The notes beneath the pieces are model-generated. The model was given only the letters and a program-made list of their open reading frames with translations, did no database searches and was not told the DNA's origin. A DNA stretch of 7,449 nt from an uncultured Clostridia bacterium. GTDB lineage: Bacteria; Bacillota; Clostridia; Oscillospirales; Butyricicoccaceae. The stretch's first letter is position 1. Each line of letters starts with the position of its first letter. The position numbers were made by a program, and so were the translations under genes. Of the stretch, positions 1 to 5,639 are shown in pieces. Where the stretch lies: assembly GCA_947856675.1 (NCBI GenBank), contig CANUCM010000167.1, forward strand, positions 1 through 7,449. The letters are read 5' to 3'.

Positions 1-435
1 ACCGGCACGACCAAGGAAGAAGTGGGCGGCCATGGCGCCATGACGCGTGCATGGCACGAGCGCCCCGATCTGGCCATTGCCATTGACGTGTGCCACGCCA
101 AAACGGCAGACGCAGGCCCGGGGGACGATGTGTACGAGTTTGGCGGCGGCGCGGTTGTTACGGTCGGCATCAACTCGCATCCCCGCCTTGCCCGCCGCGT
201 GATGGAAGTGGCGCGCGCCAAGCGCATTCCCTATCAGGTGAACGCCTCGCCGGCCCATACCGGGACAAACGCATGGGGCATTCAGACCATTGCTGAGGGC
301 ATTACCACTCTCGTGGTGTCGCTGCCCCTGAAATACATGCACTCGCCGGTTGAAATGCTGTGCATGAGCGACGTGAAAAACGTCGGTGCGCTGCTGGCCG
401 CCTTTGTGGAAGACTTAAAGGAGGGGCAGTTATGA
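1..435 (+). CDS. M42 family metallopeptidase, C-terminal part (first of three)
   Basis: This is the last 144 residues of a cobalt/zinc-type aminopeptidase of family M42 (TET/YsdC/FrvX-like). The reading frame is open from base 1, so the N-terminal ~200 residues lie outside the window (family members are usually 330-360 aa). The window opens in the catalytic motif TKEEVGGHGA, which holds the catalytic Glu and a metal-binding Glu (E6/E7 of the visible part). It continues with AIAIDVCHA, whose Asp is a metal ligand, and ends with the conserved LPLKYMHSP block carrying the last metal-ligand His. The first in-frame ATG at 40-42 lies inside the domain and is not a true start. The stop TGA at 433-435 overlaps the ATG of the next gene (ATGA), so the two are translationally coupled. 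Family assignment is secure; the substrate (aminopeptidase versus other peptidase) is not determinable. Confidence 0.93.
   Translation, partial: TGTTKEEVGGHGAMTRAWHERPDLAIAIDVCHAKTADAGPGDDVYEFGGGAVVTVGINSHPRLARRVMEVARAKRIPYQVNASPAHTGTNAWGIQTIAEGITTLVVSLPLKYMHSPVEMLCMSDVKNVGALLAAFVEDLKEGQL
417..424 (+). promoter_or_regulatory. Ribosome binding site deciding the start of the second M42 gene
   Basis: AAAGGAGG lies 7 bases before the ATG at 432-434. This near-perfect Shine-Dalgarno sequence inside the end of the preceding gene selects that ATG over the in-frame upstream codon at 360. Confidence 0.85.
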
Positions 436-1457
436 AAGAGCTTTTGAAAACGCTGTGCACGCTGGACGGTGTGCCGGGGTATGAAGACGAGGTGCGCGAA
501 GCCATCAAGGCCATGGCGGCGCCCTATGCCAGTGAGATGATCGTGGATCCGCTGGGCAACCTGATGGTCTTTAAAAAGGGTGCGGCGCGCCGTGAGCGCC
601 CCGTCGCTCTGTGCGCTCATATGGATGAGGTCGGCTTTCTGGTGCGCAGCATCACGGAGGACGGCATGGTGCGGCTTGCGCCGGCAGGCGGCGTTGACCC
701 GCGCGTTTTGATCGGGCGCCGCATGAAAGTGGGCCCCGGCAAGGTGCCCGGCGTCATTTCCATCAAGGCCATCCATCTCACAACCCCTGAAGATCGCAAG
801 ACGGCGCCTTCGCTGCATCAGCTGTATGTCGATATCGGCTCGCGCAGCAAGGCCGAAACGGAAAAACTGACGCAGGTCGGCGATCCGGTGTTCTTTGACA
901 GCGCGTTTTACGAGCTGGGCGATCGCTGTGTCAAGGGCAAGGCCATTGACGATCGCGTCGGCTGCGCCGTGCTGGTCAAGCTGCTGGAAGAGCAGCTGCC
1001 GTATGACACATGGTTTGTGTTCTCGGTGGGCGAGGAAGTCGGCCACGGCAGCGAGGCGGCCGCGCAGCGCCTGAACCCTGCGGCCTGCTGCGTCGTGGAG
1101 GGAACGACGGCGGCGGATATGCCCGATGTGCCGGCGCACATGCGCTCCACCTGCCAGCGTCAGGGCGCTGTGGTGTCCCTGATGGACCGCGGCACCATTT
1201 ACAACCGCGAACTGTACCGTGCCATTACGGAAAAAGCCGACCAGCAGGGCGTGCGCTGGCAGTACCGCAAAAGCGCCAACGGCGGAACCGACGCCGGGAG
1301 CATCCACAAAGCCAACGCCGGCTGCGCGGCATTCGGGCTGTCTGCGCCCACCCGCTATATCCACTGCGCCTGCAACATGGTACACCTGCCCGACGTGGAG
1401 GAAGTGCTGAAAATGGCGCGTATTTTCATTAAAGAAACGGGGGAAAATCATGTTTAA
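432..1457 (+). CDS. M42 family metallopeptidase (second of three)
   Basis: A complete 341-residue M42 peptidase, expected to be cytosolic and to assemble as a tetrahedral oligomer like other family members (family knowledge). Visible metal-site blocks are CAHMDEVGF (H63, D65), KAIDDRVGCAVL (bridging D173), SVGEEVGHG (E201 catalytic base, E202 ligand), CVVEGTTAAD (E223 where the two neighbouring paralogues have Asp) and TRYIHCACN (H311). All five ligand positions are therefore filled, with Glu replacing Asp at one. The segment between about 70 and 160 corresponds to the inserted beta-domain that shapes the oligomer. The ATG at 432 is chosen because an AAAGGAGG site precedes it; an in-frame extension to 360 would overlap the upstream gene by 76 bases. 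The gene overlaps its upstream neighbour by 4 bases and its downstream neighbour by 8 bases, indicating one operon. The peptide substrate is unknown; some relatives were once annotated as endoglucanases, which is unlikely here. Confidence 0.93.
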   Translation: MKELLKTLCTLDGVPGYEDEVREAIKAMAAPYASEMIVDPLGNLMVFKKGAARRERPVALCAHMDEVGFLVRSITEDGMVRLAPAGGVDPRVLIGRRMKVGPGKVPGVISIKAIHLTTPEDRKTAPSLHQLYVDIGSRSKAETEKLTQVGDPVFFDSAFYELGDRCVKGKAIDDRVGCAVLVKLLEEQLPYDTWFVFSVGEEVGHGSEAAAQRLNPAACCVVEGTTAADMPDVPAHMRSTCQRQGAVVSLMDRGTIYNRELYRAITEKADQQGVRWQYRKSANGGTDAGSIHKANAGCAAFGLSAPTRYIHCACNMVHLPDVEEVLKMARIFIKETGENHV

Positions 1458-2469
1458 CATCGTCGAAACACAGAAAAAGCTTGTTGCGGCGGCGCTGCCG
1501 TCCGGGTTTGAAAAGGCCGTGGGCGAAGTGCTCGCCGAAATGGCCCGTCCGCTGGTTGACGAAGTGTACACCGATGCTCTGGGAAGCGTTATCTGTCATA
1601 AAAAAGGCGAAGGCAAGCGCCTGATGATGCCCGCGCACATGGATACCATCGGTTTTATGGCGACCTATATCGAAGACGGCGGCTTTATCCGCTTTGCCGG
1701 TATCGGCTACCATACGCCGGTTACGCTGATCGGCGTCCCCGTGCGTTTTGAAAACGGCGTGTGCGGCTGCATCCGCCTTGCCAACCAGGGCGAGCTGCTG
1801 GGCAAGCCGGCCACGGCTGTGCAGCTGAGCGATTTGTACATCGACATCGGCGCCAAGGACAAGGCGGAAGCCGAAACGCTGGTAAAAATCGGCGATGTTG
1901 CGGTATTTAACTCCCCGACGGTGGAGCTGGCCGGCGGGAACGTCATGACCCCGTATGCCGACGACCTGATAAGCTGTGTGGTTCTGCTCAAGACCATGGA
2001 GCTTTTGAAGGACAAGACGTGCAAAAACGACCTGTACTTCGTGTTCTCCACGCAGGAAGAAGTGGGGCTGCGCGGCGCGGGAACCGCGGCGTATCACATT
2101 GATCCCTACATGGGCATTGCCGTGGACGTGTGCGGCACGGGCGACACGCCCACCACGACCGTCAAGATGGCGGTCAAGGTAGGCGAAGGCCCGACCGTCA
2201 AAATCAAGGACGCCACGCTGATCTGCAACCCGCAGGCCGTGGCGCATATGCGCAAGGCGGCGGAGCAGGCCGGTGTCAAATATCAGGATGAGGTCATGAT
2301 ATCGGGTGGCACCGACAGCGGCGCCATGCAGCGCACGCGCGGCGGCGTGTATTCGGGCTGCATCAGCATCCCCACCCGCCACATCCACTCCCCCTGCGAA
2401 ATCATCAACAAAAACGATGTCGAAGAAGCGGCGCGTCTGCTGGCGCAGTGCGCAATGAACGAGCTGTAA
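1450..2469 (+). CDS. M42 family metallopeptidase (third of three)
   Basis: A complete 339-residue M42 peptidase. Ligand blocks are PAHMDTIGF (H63, D65), TPYADDLISC (D171/D172), STQEEVGLRGAG (E203, E204), GIAVDVCGTGDTP (D226) and PTRHIHSP (H313), so the metal site looks intact. Two surroundings differ from the family norm and from gene 2: the usual HMDE is HMDT (T66), and the usual DDRxGC is DDLISC. These may alter substrate choice or activity (inference). The start ATG at 1450 overlaps the end of the preceding gene by 8 bases. Its ribosome binding site is only a GGGGG run at 1439-1443, so translational coupling probably matters. It is the last gene of the trio; a hairpin follows 22 bases after the stop. 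Sequence differences from gene 2 are spread over the whole length, so this is an old duplication. Confidence 0.93.
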   Translation: MFNIVETQKKLVAAALPSGFEKAVGEVLAEMARPLVDEVYTDALGSVICHKKGEGKRLMMPAHMDTIGFMATYIEDGGFIRFAGIGYHTPVTLIGVPVRFENGVCGCIRLANQGELLGKPATAVQLSDLYIDIGAKDKAEAETLVKIGDVAVFNSPTVELAGGNVMTPYADDLISCVVLLKTMELLKDKTCKNDLYFVFSTQEEVGLRGAGTAAYHIDPYMGIAVDVCGTGDTPTTTVKMAVKVGEGPTVKIKDATLICNPQAVAHMRKAAEQAGVKYQDEVMISGGTDSGAMQRTRGGVYSGCISIPTRHIHSPCEIINKNDVEEAARLLAQCAMNEL

Positions 2470-2490
2470 AAAGCACGGTGAAAAAATCCT

Positions 2491-2522
2491 GCATTTCCGG
2501 CGGCGCATGCCGCCGGAAATGC
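2491..2522. terminator. Perfect 14-bp hairpin after the M42 operon; possible terminator or attenuator
   Basis: The arms GCATTTCCGGCGGC (2491-2504) and GCCGCCGGAAATGC (2509-2522) pair without mismatch around the loop GCAT. On the + strand only TTTG follows, so termination would be weak. On the - strand the hairpin is followed, after four bases, by six Ts (from the A-run at 2481-2486). The ribosome binding site of the next gene begins 7 bases after the stem. The structure could reduce read-through into the lyase gene, protect the 3' end of the upstream message, or stop antisense transcripts. The hairpin is directly visible; its role is inferred. Confidence 0.7.
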
Positions 2523-2528
2523 TTTGTC

Positions 2529-2535
2529 TGAGGAG
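2529..2535 (+). promoter_or_regulatory. Ribosome binding site deciding the start of the lyase-family gene
   Basis: TGAGGAG lies 9 bases before the ATG at 2545. It selects this ATG over the in-frame TTG at 2524, which would place the start partly within the hairpin's tail and has no ribosome binding site of its own. Confidence 0.75.
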
Positions 2536-2544
2536 TTTGTTTGC

Positions 2545-3798
2545 ATGCAGGACTTTGAGTTTTCCCCCGGGCTGATGAAAATGGCCGCGGCGGCGGAAAA
2601 AAAGGCGGCGCAGCGTTTTGCCGCCATTGATGAGGTGTCACAGCACTGTACAGCCCGGGTCTTGGCGGCGTTTGCGCGGCACCGCGTGGCGGATTCGTAC
2701 TTTGCCGGCACGACGGGCTATGGGTATGACGACATCGGCCGCGACAGGCTGGAGGCCATTTATGCCGATGTATTCGGCTGTGAGAAGGCACTGGTGCGCC
2801 ACAGTTTTGTCAACGGAACGCATGCCATTGCGTGCGCCATGTTTTCCGCGCTGAAAACGGGGGATACGCTGCTGTCGGCGACCGGAAGCGTGTATGACAC
2901 GCTGCAGTCGGTGACCGGGGTCCGCGGGGCGCTGGGCGGTACGTTTGCCGATTACGGCATCGGATACCGTGAAGTGCCGCTGAAGGATGGCGCTCCCTGT
3001 TTGCAGGCCATTCGTGAGGCGGCGGCAAAACCCGACGTCAAAGCGGTGTTTATTCAGCGTTCGCGCGGCTATGGCGACCGAAAAAGCCTGACAAGCGCGG
3101 AAATCGGGGAACTGTGTGCGCTGGTGCGTTCGGTCAATCCCGGCGCATGCGTCATTGTCGACAACTGCTATGGCGAGTTTTGCGAAAAAACCGAGCCGAC
3201 GCATCACGGCGCCGACCTCATCTGCGGGTCGCTTATCAAAAACCCCGGCGGCGGACTGGCGTTGTCGGGCGGATATGTCGCGGGCCGGGCGGATTTGGTC
3301 GAAAAAGCGGCGTTTCGGCTGACAGTGCCCGGCATCGGCGGAGAATGCGGCGCTTCGCTGGGCCAAAACCGGCAGATGTACCAGGGCTTTTTCCTGGCGC
3401 CGCACACGGTGGCGCAGGCGCAGAAAACAGCGGTGTTCTGCGCGGCGCTTTTGGAGCAAATGGGCTGCGAGCTGTCGCCGCGCTGGGATGAAGACCGGTG
3501 CGACATCATTCAGACCATCCGTTTCGGCGCACCCGAGCCGCTTTTGGCCTTTTGCCGCGGCATTCAGGCCGGCGCGCCGGTCGACGCGTATGCGACGCCT
3601 GAGCCGTGGGATATGCCGGGCTATGACTGCCCGGTGGTGATGGCGGCGGGCGCTTTTGTGCAGGGGGCTTCCATTGAGCTGTCGTGCGACGCGCCCATGC
3701 GCGAGCCGTACATTGCATACCTGCAGGGCGGACTGACGTATGAATCGGGAAAGCTGGGCATTTTGACGGCGGCGCAGTACATGCTTGATCAAAAATAA
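2545..3798 (+). CDS. PLP-dependent methionine gamma-lyase family protein (YnbB-like, 'aluminum resistance protein')
   Basis: A 417-residue protein matching the fold-type I PLP family represented by Bacillus YnbB (Pfam Met_gamma_lyase), by recognition of its hallmark stretches. It has FAGTTGYGYDDIGRDRLE (residues 53-70), a cofactor-phosphate region VRHSFVNGTHAI (84-95), the cofactor-stacking/pyridine-binding Asp in VIVDNCYGEF (D206), and the Schiff-base Lys in GSLIKNPGGGLALSGGYVAG (K232). The conserved GGECGASLGQNRQMYQGFFLAPH segment (265-287) follows. The family is related to Cys/Met metabolism lyases, but the substrate is not established, and the aluminium-resistance name is an old phenotype label. 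The start at ATG 2545 is set by the TGAGGAG site. No own promoter was recognised; it may be read from the peptidase operon through the hairpin. A 91-base gap separates it from the lipoprotein gene. Confidence 0.9.
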   Translation: MQDFEFSPGLMKMAAAAEKKAAQRFAAIDEVSQHCTARVLAAFARHRVADSYFAGTTGYGYDDIGRDRLEAIYADVFGCEKALVRHSFVNGTHAIACAMFSALKTGDTLLSATGSVYDTLQSVTGVRGALGGTFADYGIGYREVPLKDGAPCLQAIREAAAKPDVKAVFIQRSRGYGDRKSLTSAEIGELCALVRSVNPGACVIVDNCYGEFCEKTEPTHHGADLICGSLIKNPGGGLALSGGYVAGRADLVEKAAFRLTVPGIGGECGASLGQNRQMYQGFFLAPHTVAQAQKTAVFCAALLEQMGCELSPRWDEDRCDIIQTIRFGAPEPLLAFCRGIQAGAPVDAYATPEPWDMPGYDCPVVMAAGAFVQGASIELSCDAPMREPYIAYLQGGLTYESGKLGILTAAQYMLDQK

Positions 3799-3889
3799 AA
3801 AAACGCGCGCCGGCCGATGGATAAAACGGCGGAAAAGCGAAGACAATAAAAGCGGGAAGACCAAACTTTCAAAATGGAGGAACCCGCAA
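3799..3889 (+). other. Intergenic gap without a clear promoter or terminator
   Basis: This 91-base, A-rich stretch between the lyase gene and the lipoprotein gene contains a short CGCCG/CGGCG pairing (3808-3812 with 3827-3831) but no following T-run, so it is not an intrinsic terminator. No convincing -35/-10 pair was found. The only clear signal is GGAGG at 3876-3880, 9 bases before the lipoprotein ATG. Confidence 0.5.
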
Positions 3890-4435
3890 ATGAAGAAAAA
3901 GGCAATATTGTGTCTGACGCTTTCCGCCGCGCTGCTGCTGCTGTTTGCGGCAGGCTGCAGTCCAGAAGAGGACAAAAAGCCGCCTGCCGATGACAACGGC
4001 ATGCAGGATGACAACACGCCGGGAGACGATACGACAAACGACAAGGAAAACGGCGGAGAAACGTCGGATGACCCGATGACAACGCTGCGCGGCCTTGTGG
4101 GAAAGGCCGATGAGGATCTGGTCAAGGCTTTTGGCGAGGGCGAGGCCGTCATGGAAAATGCGGTCACGACCGGAAGACGCTATACCATGAACATCCTGGG
4201 CGAGGAAATGCCCGTGCATGTCATGCTGGATGAAAAGGGCAATGTGCTGTCGGCCGACGCCGAGCTTCCGGATGCCGACGAGGAGCGCTGGAACCGGGAA
4301 ATGACCGACATGTTCGGAGAACCCGGCATGGATAACGATCGCCCCCAGTGGGTCAAAGACGGAATGATCTATGCCATTGAAAAAGAAAACGATCGTTTGC
4401 TTTTGCGCATGAAGGGCGAAAAAATTGCGGAATAA
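3890..4435 (+). CDS. Small lipoprotein of unknown function with acidic linker
   Basis: A 181-residue secreted lipoprotein. Residues 1-22 form a signal peptide (MKKK, then a hydrophobic stretch), with the lipobox FAAGC giving the lipid-attached Cys23. Residues 24-64 are a low-complexity linker rich in Asp, Glu, Asn and Pro, typical of a tether between membrane and domain. Residues 65-181 form a small alpha/beta-looking domain. It begins LRGLVGKADEDLVKAFGEGE and later has REMTDMFGEPG, two segments of the form 'helix then G-E-(G/P)' each followed by strand-like sequence. This is reminiscent of duplicated BLIP/SmpA-type modules, but that is inference only. I do not recognise the family. The ATG at 3890 has a GGAGG site 9 bases upstream; an in-frame TTG at 3785 would overlap the lyase gene and spoil the signal peptide. 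A strong terminator follows directly. Confidence 0.85.
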   Translation: MKKKAILCLTLSAALLLLFAAGCSPEEDKKPPADDNGMQDDNTPGDDTTNDKENGGETSDDPMTTLRGLVGKADEDLVKAFGEGEAVMENAVTTGRRYTMNILGEEMPVHVMLDEKGNVLSADAELPDADEERWNREMTDMFGEPGMDNDRPQWVKDGMIYAIEKENDRLLLRMKGEKIAE

Positions 4436-4437
4436 TT

Positions 4438-4468
4438 AAAAAAAGACGGCTTCAGGCCGTCTTTTTTT
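4438..4468. terminator. Rho-independent terminator after the lipoprotein gene
   Basis: The stem GACGGC (4445-4450) / GCCGTC (4456-4461) has a TTCAG loop, preceded by seven As and followed by seven Ts (4462-4468). The A/T flanks extend the stem and make it usable in both directions. It starts three bases after the lipoprotein stop codon and isolates the lrgAB unit downstream. Confidence 0.92.
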
Positions 4469-4483
4469 GCGCAGAAAGCCGGG

Positions 4484-4512
4484 TTGTCCGAAAAGGAAAA
4501 CTGTGGTACAAT
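4484..4512 (+). promoter_or_regulatory. Sigma-A type promoter of lrgAB
   Basis: The -35 TTGTCC (4484-4489), a 17-base spacer, and the -10 TACAAT (4507-4512) with an extended TG at 4504-4505 give a near-consensus housekeeping promoter. Transcription would start near 4519, leaving a leader of about 30 bases before the lrgA ATG. It lies just after the upstream terminator, as expected for an independent unit. No clear inverted-repeat operator was noticed around it. Confidence 0.75.
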
Positions 4513-4538
4513 AAAGGGCACAGGATAGAAGCATATGG

Positions 4539-4543
4539 GGAGG
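4539..4543 (+). promoter_or_regulatory. Ribosome binding site deciding the lrgA start
   Basis: GGAGG, within GGGGAGG at 4537-4543, lies 6 bases before the ATG at 4550. This favours that start over the in-frame ATG at 4535, which has only a weak AGGAT upstream and would bury this site in the coding region. Confidence 0.75.
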
Positions 4544-4549
4544 AAAAGC

Positions 4550-4909
4550 ATGAGCCTGGTGTTTGAGTTTGGCGTGATAGCCGCGGCCTGCTTTGCCGGA
4601 GAGCTGCTGCATCACTGGATCCCGCTGCCTGTGCCGGCGGGGATTTACGGGCTGTGCCTGCTGCTCGGCCTGCTGCTGTGCGGCGTGGTGCGTGAAAAGC
4701 ACATCGCCCGCGCCGCGGGATTTCTGCTGCGGATTATGACGCTGCTGTTTGTGCCGGCTGCCGTGGGCATTTTGTCGGTCTGGGGCGAGGTTCGCCGCAT
4801 GCTGCTGCCGCTGGCGGTGGCCATTGTGCCGGTGACCATTCTGGTCATGGCGGCGACGGGGTGCAGCGTTCAGTGGATGAAAAACCGGCAGGGGAGGGGC
4901 GAAAAATGA
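4550..4909 (+). CDS. lrgA: CidA/LrgA family membrane protein
   Basis: A 119-residue integral membrane protein of the CidA/LrgA family (holin-like; in Bacillus and Streptococcus the LrgAB type is linked to pyruvate transport and to control of autolysis). The family hallmark is visible as IPLPVPAGIYGLCLLLGLLL (residues 24-43), a helix with the conserved Pro/Gly pattern, and later LLFVPAAVGIL (65-75). Four hydrophobic segments are apparent, roughly 3-20, 29-47, 55-78 and 85-104, with a basic cytoplasmic-type tail (KNRQGRGEK). The length is normal for the family. The start is set by the GGGGAGG site. The TGA stop overlaps the lrgB ATG (ATGA), so the pair is translationally coupled. No lytSR-type regulator is seen in the window, so induction by a two-component system cannot be judged. 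CidA versus LrgA naming is uncertain. Confidence 0.9.
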   Translation: MSLVFEFGVIAAACFAGELLHHWIPLPVPAGIYGLCLLLGLLLCGVVREKHIARAAGFLLRIMTLLFVPAAVGILSVWGEVRRMLLPLAVAIVPVTILVMAATGCSVQWMKNRQGRGEK

Positions 4910-5598
4910 GTGCGCTTTTACAGCAATCGGCGTATTTTGCGGTGCTGCTCACCATTGGAGCCTTTGCCGTGGGGGACGCGCTGCACAGAAAAACAGGGCG
5001 CGACATGGCAAACCCGCTGCTCATTGCGGTGATCATTGTGGCGGTGGTGCTTTTGGCGCTGGACATCGATTATGCGGTGTACGAAGCGGGTGCGGGCGTG
5101 ATCTCCTGGCTTTTGACGCCGGCGACCGTATGTCTTGCGCTTCCGCTGTACCGGCAGATTGAAATCCTGCGCAAAAACGCGGCTGCCGCGGCGGTGGGAG
5201 TGCTGGTCGGCGTTGTGTCAAGCGCGGTACTCATCTTCCTTCTTGCCATGGTGTTTCGGTTGGATTCGCGCCAGCTCGCGACGCTTTTGCCCAAATCGGT
5301 GACAACGGCCATCGGCATCGGGATTTCGCAGGAGCTGGGCGGTATCCCCGCGCTGACGGTGGCGGTCATCGTGCTGACGGGTCTGTGCGGAAACCTGACG
5401 GCGGGCGCGGTGTGCCGGCTGTTTAAAATTACCGATCCGTTTGCAAAAGGGCTGGCCATCGGCGCGGCAAGCCACGCCATGGGCACTTCAAAGGCATTGG
5501 AAATGGGCGAGATCGAAGGGGCGATGAGCTCGGTGGCTGTGGCGGTATGCGGCCTGGTTACGGTAGCGGCAGCGCCTGTTTTTATGAGTCTGCTGTAA
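4906..5598 (+). CDS. lrgB: LrgB family membrane protein
   Basis: A 230-residue polytopic membrane protein, full length for the LrgB/CidB family. Diagnostic stretches are LLPKSVTTAIGIGISQELGG (127-146) and GAASHAMGTSKALEMGE (186-202), both near-invariant in the family, plus several hydrophobic helices (about 8-24, 36-52, 64-80, 93-117, 146-168, 204-226). It is the partner of LrgA in the membrane and is thought to form a transporter or channel-like complex (pyruvate in some Firmicutes; autolysis control in staphylococci). The ATG at 4906 has an AGGGGAGGGG site just upstream and overlaps the lrgA stop. A GTG at 4861 in the same frame lies inside lrgA and is unlikely as a start. A terminator follows 10 bases after the stop. 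Confidence 0.94.
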   Translation: MSALLQQSAYFAVLLTIGAFAVGDALHRKTGRDMANPLLIAVIIVAVVLLALDIDYAVYEAGAGVISWLLTPATVCLALPLYRQIEILRKNAAAAAVGVLVGVVSSAVLIFLLAMVFRLDSRQLATLLPKSVTTAIGIGISQELGGIPALTVAVIVLTGLCGNLTAGAVCRLFKITDPFAKGLAIGAASHAMGTSKALEMGEIEGAMSSVAVAVCGLVTVAAAPVFMSLL

Positions 5599-5608
5599 AA
5601 AACGGTGT

Positions 5609-5639
5609 AAAAAAGCTCCGGCGAACCGGAGCTTTTTTT
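5609..5639. terminator. Bidirectional terminator between lrgB and the convergent foldase gene
   Basis: The stem GCTCCGG (5615-5621) / CCGGAGC (5626-5632) has a CGAA loop, six As before it (5609-5614) and seven Ts after it (5633-5639). On the - strand it is read as stem plus T-run directly after the foldase stop codon, whose TAA (5640-5638) uses the last bases of the A/T tract. One structure thus serves both convergent operons. Confidence 0.93.

Noticed and set aside
282..1571. Open frame of 429 codons on the - strand opposite the second M42 gene
   Set aside because: It is antisense to a well-conserved peptidase, has His/Ala/Arg-rich composition typical of a shadow frame in GC-rich DNA, and shows no recognisable motif.
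1429..2508. Open frame of 359 codons on the - strand opposite the third M42 gene
   Set aside because: Same shadow-frame composition; the opposite strand encodes a clear M42 protein with intact ligands.
2524..2544. TTG start extending the lyase-family protein by seven residues
   Set aside because: There is no ribosome binding site before it and the region falls in the hairpin tail; TGAGGAG is correctly spaced for the ATG at 2545.
3808..3831. Possible terminator after the lyase-family gene
   Set aside because: Only a 5-bp CGCCG/CGGCG stem with no T-run after it.
3785..3889. TTG start extending the lipoprotein by 35 residues
   Set aside because: It would overlap the lyase gene and place a basic polar stretch before a perfect lipoprotein signal peptide; GGAGG at 3876-3880 supports the ATG at 3890.
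2638..4167. Open frame of 509 codons on the - strand across the lyase and lipoprotein genes
   Set aside because: It spans two convincing + strand genes and their gap, and its composition is Arg/His/Ala-rich without domains; best explained by codon bias of the + strand genes.
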